Below are positions 34,396-41,997 of a stretch of DNA of 41,997 nt, piece by piece (position 1 is the stretch's first letter; every line of letters begins with the position of its first letter). The DNA comes from Longimicrobium sp. (GTDB lineage: Bacteria > Gemmatimonadota > Gemmatimonadetes > Longimicrobiales > Longimicrobiaceae). Both the position numbers and the translations under genes were made by a program. The DNA lies in contig DASUYB010000163.1 in the NCBI GenBank assembly GCA_036377595.1, forward strand, positions 1-41,997, given 5' to 3'. The notes beneath the pieces are model-generated. The model saw nothing but the letters and a program-made list of their open reading frames with translations, did not search any database and had not been told where the DNA came from.

Positions 34396-36204
34396 TCAGT
34401 CGAGTTCGAAGAGGGTGTCGATCAATTGCTGCTCGCGCTCCGCCACGCGCTCCGCGTCGCCCGCCGCGAGCGCGGCCTTCAGCTCGCTGGCCAGGTGGTC
34501 CACCCGCGCCCGGGCGCCGGGCTCCAGCTGCGCCATCCGCGTCTCCGCGTGGCGCAGCAGCGCGGCGACCTTCGCGTACAGCGGCGAGCGCTTCCACGCC
34601 TCGCCGTCGCCGCCGGCGGCGTCATCGCTTCCGGCGGCCGGCGCCGCGCGTGGGGCCGGCGCGGCCGCGGCGGTGAGGGCGCCGGGGTGGGCATCGTCGA
34701 TCCGTGCGCGGGCGCGCGCCTTCTCGTCGTCCGACATCACCGCGCGGTCGGGCTGCAGCCGGAGCCCCGTCTCGCGCCCGCGGGTGTCGCGGGCGACCAC
34801 CTCGATGATCCCGTCGAGGTTGTACGACATCTGGATCTCGAAGGGCTGCCCCTCGGGGCCGGGGGCCGAGATCTGGTGCAGGAAGTCGCCGACCGGGGTG
34901 TTGTCACGGACGAAGCGCGCGTCGCCCTGGAAGAGCTTCACGTGCACCTGCTGCTGGAAGTCGGACGAGGTGAAGTACGTCTCCGTGCGCGTGCAGGGGA
35001 TGGTGGTGTTGCGGCGGATGATGGGGCTGAACACCCCGCCCACCTTCTGCCCGTGCTCGTCGCTCAGCACCTCGACGCCGAAGGTGAAGGCCGACACGTC
35101 GGTGATCACCACCTCGCCCGGGTCGATCTGGCGCGCCTCGATTCCCGACAGCACCGCCGCGCCCAGCGCCACCGCCTCGTCGGGGCTGACCTCGGTGCGC
35201 AGCGTGCGCCCGCCGAAGTACTCGCTCACGAAGCGGCGCACCAGCGGGGTGCGGGTGGAGCCGCCCACCATCAGCACGGTGTCGATCTCCTCCGCGCGCA
35301 GCCCCTTCTCCGCCAGCGCCTGGTCCAGCTGCGCGCGCGTCGATTCCACCAGGTCGAAGACCAGCGACTCGAACTCGTCGCGGGTGACGGCGCGCTCGAA
35401 GTCGATGGGGTCGCCCTCGGGGCTCATCCCCGCGTTCTCGATCATCACCTGCACCGACTCCTGCGACGACAGCTCCTCCTTCGCGTGCTTCGCGGCCGCC
35501 TTCAGCTTCTGCCGGTTGCGGGGACTGGCGAAGAGGTCGACGCCCGCGGCACGCATGCACTCGCGGCGCAGGAAGTCCATCAGGCGCTCGTCGAGGTCCT
35601 TGCCGCCCAGCTCGGCGTTGCCGGTGCTGGCCAGCACGTCGAGGTAGCCCTCGCTGAGCTCCAGCACGGTCACGTCCAGCGTGCCGCCGCCCAGGTCGTA
35701 GACCACGATCTTCTCCTCCACCCCGGGGCGCTCGATCCCGTACGCCAGCGCGGCCGCGGTGGGCTCGTTGATCAGCCGGCGGCAGCGCACCCCGGCGATC
35801 TCGGCCGCGTCCTGGGTGGCGCGGCGCTGCCGGTCGTTGAAGTACGCGGGGACGGTGATGACCGCCTCGGTGACGGGCTCGCCGAGGTACTTCTCCGCCT
35901 CCTGCTTGAGGTGGCGGAGGATGCGGGCGGAGATCTCCTGCGGGGTGAACTCCTCGGCGCCGATGCTGACGCGCTCCTCGCCCCCCATCTTCCGCTTGAC
36001 CTCCTGCACCGCGCGGTCGGGCTTGGGGATCAGCAGCTTTTCCGCGCTCTCGCCCACGCGCAGCTGGCCGTCGGTGTCCACGGCCACCACCGAGGGAAGG
36101 ATTCCCTGCACCGATCCGGCGACCTCGCGGATCAGCATCGGTCTGCCGTTCTTCAGCACGGCCACCTCGGAGGTCGAGGTGCCCAGGTCGATCCCCACGA
36201 TCAT
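34396..36204 (-). CDS. dnaK: Hsp70 chaperone (DnaK paralogue)
   Basis: The 602-aa protein starts MIVGIDLGTSTSEVAVL and has the Hsp70 phosphate and adenosine motifs (VYDLGGGTLDVTVL, VLMVGGSTRTPLV) and the linker-proximal RQIDPGEVVITDVSAF. The C-terminal lid is shorter and Ala/Pro-rich compared with housekeeping DnaK (638 aa), so this is probably a specialised paralogue. It binds unfolded clients with ATP, with GrpE and a J protein in the same operon. Confidence 0.95.
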   Translation of the reverse strand: MIVGIDLGTSTSEVAVLKNGRPMLIREVAGSVQGILPSVVAVDTDGQLRVGESAEKLLIPKPDRAVQEVKRKMGGEERVSIGAEEFTPQEISARILRHLKQEAEKYLGEPVTEAVITVPAYFNDRQRRATQDAAEIAGVRCRRLINEPTAAALAYGIERPGVEEKIVVYDLGGGTLDVTVLELSEGYLDVLASTGNAELGGKDLDERLMDFLRRECMRAAGVDLFASPRNRQKLKAAAKHAKEELSSQESVQVMIENAGMSPEGDPIDFERAVTRDEFESLVFDLVESTRAQLDQALAEKGLRAEEIDTVLMVGGSTRTPLVRRFVSEYFGGRTLRTEVSPDEAVALGAAVLSGIEARQIDPGEVVITDVSAFTFGVEVLSDEHGQKVGGVFSPIIRRNTTIPCTRTETYFTSSDFQQQVHVKLFQGDARFVRDNTPVGDFLHQISAPGPEGQPFEIQMSYNLDGIIEVVARDTRGRETGLRLQPDRAVMSDDEKARARARIDDAHPGALTAAAAPAPRAAPAAGSDDAAGGDGEAWKRSPLYAKVAALLRHAETRMAQLEPGARARVDHLASELKAALAAGDAERVAEREQQLIDTLFELD

Positions 36205-36253
36205 TGCGAACCTCTCCTCACAAGTGGGTGCTCAGAAGGTCTGTCGAGTTTAC

Positions 36254-36380
36254 GAGTCCTGAGTCCTGAGTCCTAAGTCCTAAGTCCTAAGTCCTAAGTC
36301 CTGGGTCTTGGGTCCTGAGTAATTGCATCAACGCACGTTACAGGGGCTTGTTCACTCAGGACCTGGGACTCAGGACTGAC
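36254..36380. repeat. Heptamer tandem repeat with inverted partner
   Basis: Nine or so 7-bp units (GAGTCCT x3, AAGTCCT x4, GGGTCTT, GGGTCCT) run from 36254 to 36316. Reverse-complement units (ACTCAGG, ACCTGGG, ACTCAGG) follow at 36354-36376, so the whole can fold. It lies between the GrpE stop and the DnaK start in the same operon and may pause or attenuate transcription. Confidence 0.85.
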
Positions 36381-36384
36381 TTAC

Positions 36385-36960
36385 TCAGCGGGTGGTGATC
36401 ACTTCGGCGCGCCGCAGCACGGCGCCGTGAAAGCGGAAGCCGCGGCGGATGACCTGCACGATCTGGTAGGGCGCCTGGTCGCCGTGGCGCTCGGCGGTGT
36501 CGAGCGCGTCGTGCTCCTCGGCGTCGAACGCCTCGCCCAGGGCGGGGATCTCGGTGAGCCCCACCTGCTCCAGGATGCGCAGCGCCCGGACACTGAAGCG
36601 CTCCAGGTGCGCCAGCCACTTGGGCTCGCCGATCTGCCGCGCCAGCACGGCCACGTCGTCGAGCGTGTCGACCAGCTCCAGGAGCCGGCGCGCGGTGGCG
36701 GCGGCCTGGTCGCGCAGCCGCCCGGCCTCGCGGCGGTGCTCCTCGCCGCGCTCCTGCGCCTCGGCCAGCTGCGCCTCGAGCAGCTCCACCGTCTGGTTGA
36801 TGCGCAGCTGCTGCTTCCCCAGCCGCGCCAGGTTGCGCGTCATCTCGCCCCACTGCCCGGCCAGGTCGTCGTCGGCGGGGATCTCCATGTCCGCGCCGTC
36901 CAGGTCGATGGGCACGAGGCGGGCGATCTCGTCGCGCGGGGAGAAGGCGGTCGCGGTCAT
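36385..36960 (-). CDS. grpE: GrpE nucleotide-exchange factor
   Basis: The 191-aa protein has a long N-terminal helix (LRINQTVELLEAQLAEAQER), then LLELVDTLDDV, and the beta-domain LTEIPALGEAFDAEEHDALD and YQIVQVIRRGFRFHGAVLRRAEV, which match GrpE. It releases ADP from the DnaK of this operon. Its ATG overlaps the stop of the TPR gene by four bases (ATGA). Confidence 0.88.
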   Translation of the reverse strand: MTATAFSPRDEIARLVPIDLDGADMEIPADDDLAGQWGEMTRNLARLGKQQLRINQTVELLEAQLAEAQERGEEHRREAGRLRDQAAATARRLLELVDTLDDVAVLARQIGEPKWLAHLERFSVRALRILEQVGLTEIPALGEAFDAEEHDALDTAERHGDQAPYQIVQVIRRGFRFHGAVLRRAEVITTR

Positions 36961-38111
36961 TCGGTCCCCCGTTCGGCGATGCGCCGGGTGATGCGGTTGG
37001 CGAAGATGGATTCGGGATGGTCGCGCAGGAGGAGCGCGGCGGTCCCGCGCGCCTCGCCGGGGCGGGCGGCGCGTGCCTGCGCGCGGGCCAGGAGATACAG
37101 CGCGTCGTCGCGGTAGTACGCGTCCGCGGGAACGGTGGCGGCGCCGGACAGCTCCGTCGCCGCGCGCTGCCAATCTCCACGGTCGAACGCGTCTCGCCCG
37201 CGCCGGTACGCCGCGAAGTCGAACGGCGCGGCAAGCGCCGCCATCCGCGCGGGGGGCAGCGGGATCGCCGGTGCTGGCGCGGACGCGGGTGCGGGCGCGA
37301 CGACGGGGCTCGATGCGTTTGCCTGCGGGAGATCCGCCCCGGCGCGATACCCGAGCCTGTAGGTCAGGAAGATGGTAATGAGCACCGAGCCGGCCCACGC
37401 CGCCGCCAGCGGGAGGGTGGCGCGGGCACGCGGCGGCGAACTGGAGGACGGCGCGGCGACCGGCGCGGGCGGATCGGACGCGATCAAATCGGGCGCGGCG
37501 ATCGGCACCGGCGCATCGGACGCGGGCAGGTTCGCGAGCCAGCGCTGCAGCGGCAGATCGTCGCTGCAGATCGCCAGGCCCGCCTCGCACGCGGCGCGCG
37601 CGGTGGTGACGTCCCCGCGCTCCGCGGCGAGCAGCGCACGGAGGCGGTGGGCGGGGAGAAGGTCGGGGAGACGCTCCAGCGCCTCGTTCGCGAGGGATGC
37701 GGCGACCTCGCCGTCTCCGCCGTGTGCCTCGGCGAGTGCCTGGTTGTAGAGGCTGAGGGCTTCGCGGACGCCGTCGCGTTCCAGCGGCGCGGGCTCGTCC
37801 GTCCCCACGCCGCGCCAAGCCCGCGCGGCGGCCCCCGCCTCGCCGAGACAGAGCGCGACCAGGGACAGCACCCGCGCGGCGTCCGGCTCCGGCGCGGCCA
37901 GCCGTGACGCGCGCCGCAGCAGCGCGAGCGCGCGATGCAGCTCGCCGTCGCGCGCGGCCGCCATCCCGGCGCGCTGGAGGGCAGCCGCGCGGCCGCGCAG
38001 CGACTCGATCAGCCGCGCGCACCTGCAATCGTCCGCCGGCGCGCCGCACGCCGCGCACGCCTCGGCGGCGGCGGGGACGGACAACGCAGTCACGTCGGCA
38101 AGGACATCCAA
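36957..38111 (-). CDS. TPR membrane protein with Cys-rich N-terminus
   Basis: A 384-aa frame from TTG 38111 (or GTG 38093; neither has a good ribosome site). Residues 19-31 read CAACGAPADDCRC, a likely metal knuckle. TPR-like helices follow (ALALLRRASRLA; SLYNQALAEAHGG; ARAACEAGLAIC), then one membrane helix (LAAAWAGSVLITIFLTYRLG), a Pro/Ala linker and a final TPR pair (GRDAFDRGDWQRAATELSGA). It heads the GrpE-DnaK-J operon and probably recruits clients at the membrane. Confidence 0.8.
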   Translation of the reverse strand: MDVLADVTALSVPAAAEACAACGAPADDCRCARLIESLRGRAAALQRAGMAAARDGELHRALALLRRASRLAAPEPDAARVLSLVALCLGEAGAAARAWRGVGTDEPAPLERDGVREALSLYNQALAEAHGGDGEVAASLANEALERLPDLLPAHRLRALLAAERGDVTTARAACEAGLAICSDDLPLQRWLANLPASDAPVPIAAPDLIASDPPAPVAAPSSSSPPRARATLPLAAAWAGSVLITIFLTYRLGYRAGADLPQANASSPVVAPAPASAPAPAIPLPPARMAALAAPFDFAAYRRGRDAFDRGDWQRAATELSGAATVPADAYYRDDALYLLARAQARAARPGEARGTAALLLRDHPESIFANRITRRIAERGTE

Positions 38112-38428
38112 GGGTCGGCAGGGGAAAAAAGGTCCATGCGTACCTGGGGCGACATTTCGCTGATTGTGTTGATCTGCAACGCTTGTGGCGGGAACTGGCG
38201 CTCCGTTGCGGAGCGGGACCGGCAGGACTTCCGACGGGCTGTCGTCCGGCCGGGGATAAGGGCCGGGCGATGTGGCGTCACGAATCTATCGATCCGGAGC
38301 GCCCCGAGAAAGTAGTGTCGTGCCGGGCGACGCGAAACCGCCTTGCTTGCATCCCCTTGCGCGCGCATGATGTACGTTCGGGCGCGAACGGGTCGTGCCC
38401 GGCGCATCCCCGAACGCGGAGGTGACCC
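38112..38428. promoter_or_regulatory. Divergent region upstream of peptide cluster
   Basis: This 317-bp gap separates the minus-strand TPR start from the first Cys-rich peptide. No gene is seen. A weak promoter-like pair (TTGCTT, 17 bases, CATGAT; about 38341-38370) lies upstream of a good GGAGGTG site. Control of the peptides is otherwise unknown. Confidence 0.3.
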
Positions 38429-38638
38429 ATGAAGAAGCTTCGGCTGAATCCGGACGAGCTCTCGGTCTCGCCCTTCGAGGTGGAGGCGAAGGCGGAGCCG
38501 GCCGGCACCGTGATGGGCGCCGACGCGTCGTCGCCGCGCAACTGCACGGGGCCGGACGCAAGCTGCGGCTACCCGTTCACCTGCGGCGGCACGAGCTGTC
38601 CCTCGGGCTACCCCGTCTGCCGCGCCTGCACCATCTGA
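38429..38638 (+). CDS. Cys-rich peptide 1, candidate RiPP precursor
   Basis: 69 aa, ATG after GGAGGTGACCC. Leader MKKLRLNPDELSVSPFE is followed by AEPAGTVMGAD and a Cys-rich end with six Cys (CTGPDASCGYPFTCGGTSC, then PSGYPVCRACTI). MKKLxL...LxVxxFE leaders are known from many bacterial ribosomal peptides, including class I lanthipeptide-like precursors. No signal peptide and no modifying enzyme nearby. Confidence 0.82.
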   Translation: MKKLRLNPDELSVSPFEVEAKAEPAGTVMGADASSPRNCTGPDASCGYPFTCGGTSCPSGYPVCRACTI

Positions 38639-38683
38639 GGCGCGGGTGATGCGGTGGATGCAACTCCGAAACGTGGAGGACCC

Positions 38684-38902
38684 ATGAAGAAGCTTCGGCT
38701 GAACCCGGAAGAGCTCTCGGTCGAGCCTTTCGAGATGAAAACGGCCGCGGAGGTGAGCGGCACCGTGCTGGGCGCCGACGCCTCGACGCCGCGGCACTGC
38801 ACCGGACCCGCGGACAGCTGCGGCTATCCCGCGACCTGCGGCGGCACGAGCTGCGACTCGGGCTACCCGCTCTGCTACCAGTGCACGGCCAAGGTGTGCT
38901 GA
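38684..38902 (+). CDS. Cys-rich peptide 2, candidate RiPP precursor
   Basis: 72 aa, ATG after GTGGAGGACCC. Leader MKKLRLNPEELSVEPFEM, then SGTVLGADAST and a seven-Cys end (CTGPADSCGYPATCGGTSC, DSGYPLCYQCTAKVC). It is a close duplicate of peptide 1 (CGYPxTCGGTSC shared). An ATG at 38654 in the same frame lacks a better site and would spoil the leader. Confidence 0.82.
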   Translation: MKKLRLNPEELSVEPFEMKTAAEVSGTVLGADASTPRHCTGPADSCGYPATCGGTSCDSGYPLCYQCTAKVC

Positions 38903-38965
38903 GCGGCACGGCGGCGTGGCGCGAATGCGTCGCGCCCGAAGCACGGCTCCGACAAGGAGGGAACG

Positions 38966-39193
38966 ATGAAGAAGCTGCGACTGGATCCCGATGCGCTCGC
39001 GGTCGAGCCGTTCGAGCTCCAACCCGCCGTCCAGGCGAACGGCACGGTCCTGGCCAACGACGTGTCGGGGCCCGGATGCCCCACCTCGGTGCAGTACAGC
39101 TGCGGGTATCCGCGCACCTGCGGCGGAACGAGCTGCGACTCGGGGTACCCGGTCTGCTACCAGTGCACGGCCATGAACTGCACGCCCGCCTGA
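38966..39193 (+). CDS. Cys-rich peptide 3, candidate RiPP precursor
   Basis: 75 aa, ATG after AAGGAGGGAACG. Leader MKKLRLDPDALAVEPFEL, then NGTVLANDVSG and a seven-Cys end (CPTSVQYSCGYPRTCGGTSC, DSGYPVCYQCTAMNCTPA). It is the most diverged copy in the middle but keeps the core. The three together form a tandem family on one probable transcript. Confidence 0.82.
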   Translation: MKKLRLDPDALAVEPFELQPAVQANGTVLANDVSGPGCPTSVQYSCGYPRTCGGTSCDSGYPVCYQCTAMNCTPA

Positions 39194-39220
39194 TCACCTG
39201 AAGCGGGCGGCATCATCTGA

Positions 39221-39261
39221 GAAGCAGGGCGGCAGCGGAGGTCTCGCTGCCGCCCTGCTTC
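39221..39261. terminator. Perfect 17-bp hairpin after peptide cluster
   Basis: GAAGCAGGGCGGCAGCG (39221-39237) pairs exactly with 39245-39261 around a 7-base loop, 28 bp after the third peptide stop. Only a few T follow. It is the likely terminator of the peptide transcript. Confidence 0.75.
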
Positions 39262-39274
39262 TCCGTGTACCGCT

Positions 39275-39460
39275 CCGATATCATACCAATTCCGAGGATT
39301 CAGTGTGCATTCCGACATCCTCAAAGAATGACTCACACGGAGGGAACGGAGGTAACGGAGGGACTGAACGCGATCGGAGTTCCTCCGTTACCTCCGTGTG
39401 ATTCTTCAGTCAGGAACATGGGAATGCACGGTAGATCCTGAGAAACGGTATCATATCAGG
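39275..39460. repeat. Long inverted repeat (MITE-like), about 186 bp
   Basis: The left half (CCGATATCATACC, then CAGTGTGCATTCC, AAGAATG, TCACACGGAGG) is mirrored on the right (CCTCCGTGTGA, ATTCTT, GGGAATGCACGG, GGTATCATATCAGG), so nearly the whole element can fold into one stem. The inner arms also repeat AACGGAGG. The right end covers the stop codon of the acetyltransferase gene at 39456. It may be a non-autonomous mobile element or a large terminator. Confidence 0.75.
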
Positions 39461-39893
39461 AGTTTCCGGAATCCAGCCGCTTCATCAGGAAGTGGCGCGA
39501 GTAGCCGGGCGGGAAGTCGTCGAGGCGGCCGAACTCCGTGAAGCCGAGCCTGAGGTAGAACTCCGGCGCCTGGAAGGTGAAGGTGTCGAGCCACATCCCG
39601 CGGAAGCCGCGGCGGCGCGCCTCCTCCTCGGCGCGGCGCATCAGCGCGGCGCCGTGCCCCTGCCCGCGGTACGCGTCGTCGACGTACAGGATCTGCACGA
39701 ACATCCATCCCATCAGGGCGTCGGCGATCAGCCCACCCACCACGGCGCCGGACGCGTCGCGCAGGAAGAAGCGCAGCGTCTCGTACCGGGCATCCTTCAC
39801 CACGCGCAGGTTGAACGCGGTCAGGCGCTCGTCGAGCGCGCGGACGTCCTCGGCGGGCGGGTCCTGTTCCAGCGTGATGGTCAGGTCGGACAT
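39456..39893 (-). CDS. GNAT-family acetyltransferase
   Basis: The 145-aa protein has the GNAT acetyl-CoA loop QILYVDDAYRGQGHGAALM (R-G-x-G-H-G) and the late strand DTFTFQAPEFYLRLGFTEFG. It closely resembles the next gene upstream (39915-40346), 21 bp away, so the two arose by tandem duplication. Substrates are unknown. They could modify peptides or small molecules; no link to the Cys-rich peptides is shown. Confidence 0.93.
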   Translation of the reverse strand: MSDLTITLEQDPPAEDVRALDERLTAFNLRVVKDARYETLRFFLRDASGAVVGGLIADALMGWMFVQILYVDDAYRGQGHGAALMRRAEEEARRRGFRGMWLDTFTFQAPEFYLRLGFTEFGRLDDFPPGYSRHFLMKRLDSGNS

Positions 39894-39914
39894 GGGGGAG
39901 ATGATGGTCGGCCG

Positions 39915-40346
39915 TCAGCCTTGGCCGAGCTGCTTGGCCAGGAAGACGCGCGCGAAGCCGGCCGGGTAGTCGTCCAGCCGGCCGAACTCGCGGTAGCCGA
40001 GCTTCCGGTAGAACTCCGGCGCCTGAAAGCTGAAGGTGTCGACCCACGCGGAGTGGCAGCCGTGCGTGCGGGCCTCGTCCTCGGCGCGGCGCATGAGCTC
40101 CACGCCGTGGCCCCCGCCGCGGTGCGCGTCGGCGATCCAGAGGATTCGCACGTACATCCACCCCATGTAGATCTCCGCGAACAGCCCGCCGGCGATCGCG
40201 CCGTCCTCGTCACGAAGGAACAGCCGTACGGACGCGCCCTTGTCGAAGGGAACGACGCTGTGGTTGAACTCGCTCAACCCGCGGACGAGCGTGTTCAGAT
40301 CATCCAGCGGCCCCTCTGGCTCGGAGGTGATGGTCAGGTTCGGCAT
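39915..40346 (-). CDS. GNAT-family acetyltransferase (tandem paralogue)
   Basis: The 143-aa protein shows the acetyl-CoA loop RILWIADAHRGGGHGVELM (R-G-G-G-H-G) and DTFSFQAPEFYRKLGYREFG, the same layout as its neighbour. It starts at ATG 40344-40346 with no strong ribosome site visible. Function unknown beyond N- or O-acetyl transfer. Confidence 0.92.
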   Translation of the reverse strand: MPNLTITSEPEGPLDDLNTLVRGLSEFNHSVVPFDKGASVRLFLRDEDGAIAGGLFAEIYMGWMYVRILWIADAHRGGGHGVELMRRAEDEARTHGCHSAWVDTFSFQAPEFYRKLGYREFGRLDDYPAGFARVFLAKQLGQG

Positions 40347-40439
40347 CGCAGGCCCCGGTTCCGCTCAGGATGACGTCATCGCGTGCAGGTCTCGGTGCGC
40401 CAACATCTTACGGTAGCGCAACGAAGATCGATTCTCGCG

Positions 40440-40500
40440 CCGGACGAAGTCCGCGAAGGCGGACTGCGTGTCGTTGTAGCCGCGAGTTCACTCGCATCGT
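40440..40500. repeat. REP-like palindrome
   Basis: AGTCCGCGAAGGCGGACT (about 40448-40465) followed by GTAGCCGCGAGTTCACTCGC. The first unit is the same palindrome as at 24984 and 25155, in the gap between the helicase and acetyltransferase genes, which otherwise holds nothing recognisable. Confidence 0.75.
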
Positions 40501-40554
40501 CTACATCTCCTCCACACCACGACCGTCGTCCCCGCGCACTCAGCACTCAGCACT

Positions 40555-41997
40555 TTACTGCTGTGCCCCCAGCATCTCCCGCATCTTCGAGAAGAAGTTG
40601 GCCTTCAGCTCCTTGCTGTCCTCCTCGCTCAGGCTGCTGCGCTTGCCGGTGCGGTACTCGAGCAGGTCGGCGGGGACCTCCTTCAGGAAGCGGCTGGGCT
40701 GGCGGGGGATGGCGTCGCCGCGCTGGCGGCGGGTGGCGCAGCCGGAGAGGGTGAGCCGGTGCCGCGCCCGCGTGATCCCCACGTAGAACAGGCGCCGTTC
40801 CTCGCTGATCGGGTCCGTCCCGTCCGTCGACACCATGTTCACGCTGCGGCTGTGCGGGAGGATCTCCTCCTCCAGGCCCACGATGAACACGTGCGTGAAC
40901 TCCAGCCCCTTGGCCGCGTGCAGCGTCATCAGCGTCACGCGGTTGGGCTCGTCGTCCCTGTCGTCCTTCTTCTCGTCGTCCTCCACCAGCGAGATCTTCT
41001 CCAGGAAGGCGCGCAGCGTGGGCGGCTCCCAGTCGTCCTCCTCGTCCGGCAGTGGCTGTGCGCCCCAGACGCGCTCCTCGAAGGTGCCGACCGACGCCAT
41101 GAAGTCGCGGAGGATGTCGACGCGCACCTCGGCGGCGCGCTCGCTCTTCGCGTTGTCCGCGCGCACCGCCTCCTCCAGCCGCACGCGCGACGCGAGCTGC
41201 TTCACGAAGCCGTGCAGCGTCCGCCCGCCCGTCTCCCCGGCGCGGAGCGTGGCCTCCGTGGCGTGGTACTCGTGGCGGAGCTCGTCCATCATCTCCACGA
41301 AGTGGCGGATGGGCTCCTGCTGCGCCTTGCTGACGCCCTCCATCTCCCGCACCCGCCGCAGCATCTCGTACAACGGCACCTTCGCCTCGCGCGCGGCCTC
41401 GACCAGCTTGAGCTGCGTCGTCCGCCCGATTCCCCGCGTGGGGTAGTTGATGATCCGCCGCAGCGCCACCTCGTCCTTCGGGTTCATCACCACGCGCAGG
41501 TAGGCGACCAGGTCCGCCACCTCCTTGCGGTCGAAGTACGATGTGCCGCCGACCACGCGGTAGGGGACGTTCGCGGCCCGCAGCGCCTCTTCCAGCGGCC
41601 GGGACTGGAGATTGGTGCGATAGAGCACGGCGAAGTCGCTCCACTGCACGCTCTCGACCAGCCGGCGGACGGTGATCTCGCGCGAGACCATCTCCGCCTC
41701 GAGCTCCTCGGCCGTCTTCTGCCCCTCTTCCACGAACTCGTAGTAGTCGAGCTTGGGCCCCGGCCCGTTGGAGGTCCGCAGCCGCTTCTCGCGCCGCGAG
41801 GTGTTGTGGGCGATGACGCCGTTGGCCGCGTCGAGGATGCGCTGGGTGGAGCGGTAGTTCTCCTCGAGGACGACGATGCGCGCGCCGGGGAAGTGGCGCT
41901 CGAAGTCCAGGATGTTGCGCACGTCGGCGCCGCGCCAGGCGTAGATCGACTGGTCGTCGTCGCCCACCACGCACAGGTTCTTGCGCGGGCCGGCCAG
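40555..41997 (-). CDS. UvrD/PcrA-type DNA helicase, C-terminal part
   Basis: The frame is open to the window edge, giving the last 480 residues of a superfamily 1 helicase. Motifs present: GDDDQSIYAWRGA (III), EENYRSTQRIL (IV region), LMTLHAAKGLEF (V) and RRLFYVGITRARH (VI). The N-terminal Walker A is outside the window. It unwinds DNA 3' to 5' during repair and replication restart. The C-terminus has SFFSKMRE-like FFSKMREMLG. UvrD, PcrA and Rep cannot be told apart with certainty. Confidence 0.95.
   Translation of the reverse strand: MAGPRKNLCVVGDDDQSIYAWRGADVRNILDFERHFPGARIVVLEENYRSTQRILDAANGVIAHNTSRREKRLRTSNGPGPKLDYYEFVEEGQKTAEELEAEMVSREITVRRLVESVQWSDFAVLYRTNLQSRPLEEALRAANVPYRVVGGTSYFDRKEVADLVAYLRVVMNPKDEVALRRIINYPTRGIGRTTQLKLVEAAREAKVPLYEMLRRVREMEGVSKAQQEPIRHFVEMMDELRHEYHATEATLRAGETGGRTLHGFVKQLASRVRLEEAVRADNAKSERAAEVRVDILRDFMASVGTFEERVWGAQPLPDEEDDWEPPTLRAFLEKISLVEDDEKKDDRDDEPNRVTLMTLHAAKGLEFTHVFIVGLEEEILPHSRSVNMVSTDGTDPISEERRLFYVGITRARHRLTLSGCATRRQRGDAIPRQPSRFLKEVPADLLEYRTGKRSSLSEEDSKELKANFFSKMREMLGAQQ

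Noticed and set aside
36254-36380. Possible CRISPR array
   Set aside because: Units are 7 bp without spacers and no cas gene is present; it is a simple tandem repeat.
38090-39022. A minus-strand frame across the peptide cluster
   Set aside because: Antisense to three conserved peptides that each have a strong ribosome site; the minus translation has only imperfect repeats mirroring the peptide duplications.

Overview
The window is high-GC bacterial chromosomal DNA with short intergenic gaps, many 4-nt ATGA/GTGA start-stop overlaps, and frequent GTG and some TTG starts. Gene content (formamidase, MoxR/Bat-type operon, 3-keto-sugar enzymes), a family of small peptides starting MKKLRL, and many hairpin repeats between genes fit a Gemmatimonadota-like organism, probably close to Longimicrobium. 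That placement is inferred from style and remembered families, not from a marker gene.

Layout: (1) 1-2424 is a rearranged zone upstream of an intact carB (2425-5661). It holds a probable transposase tail and two extra copies of the carB 5' end, each cut off after about 50 codons. An AT-richer small ORF lies after the first copy and an astacin-like metalloprotease after the second. (2) 5793-6469 is a two-gene cassette: a DUF5678-like protein overlapping a retropepsin-like protease. A paralogous cassette sits at 17150-18099. (3) 6711-14669 is a sugar oxidation locus: GMC oxidoreductase, gluconate 2-dehydrogenase subunit 3-like protein, Gfo/Idh/MocA oxidoreductase, nucleoside-symporter-type MFS permease and DUF1080 (3-keto-disaccharide hydrolase) lipoprotein. 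A lower-GC module, a two-domain phospholipase D-like protein plus a DUF4177-like gene with two in-frame stops, sits in the middle of it.

(4) 14972-22801 holds small accessory genes: YdeI-like protein, methyltransferase, SRPBCC protein, the second protease cassette, a RuvC-fold protein, a MazEF-type toxin-antitoxin pair, an orphan response regulator, an XRE regulator, formamidase, and a glycine-rich peptide that may be a RiPP precursor. An IS5-family element (22802-23661) inserted exactly at that peptide's stop codon. (5) 23825-32448 is a MoxR/DUF58/BatA/DUF4175-like/DUF4159/GATase-like membrane operon, mostly with overlapping genes.

(6) 32564-38111 (minus strand) is a dedicated Hsp70 operon: TPR protein, GrpE, DnaK, and a membrane J-domain/TPR protein whose HPD motif is replaced by PPE. 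(7) 38429-39193 encodes three tandem Cys-rich peptides with one conserved leader and core and no modifying enzyme beside them, followed by two tandem GNAT acetyltransferases. (8) The window ends in the C-terminal two thirds of a UvrD/PcrA-type helicase.

The signals most worth pursuing are the carB 5'-end triplication, the repeated DUF5678-retropepsin cassette, the tandem Cys-rich peptides, and a set of long intergenic inverted repeats. No rRNA, tRNA or CRISPR array was recognised.
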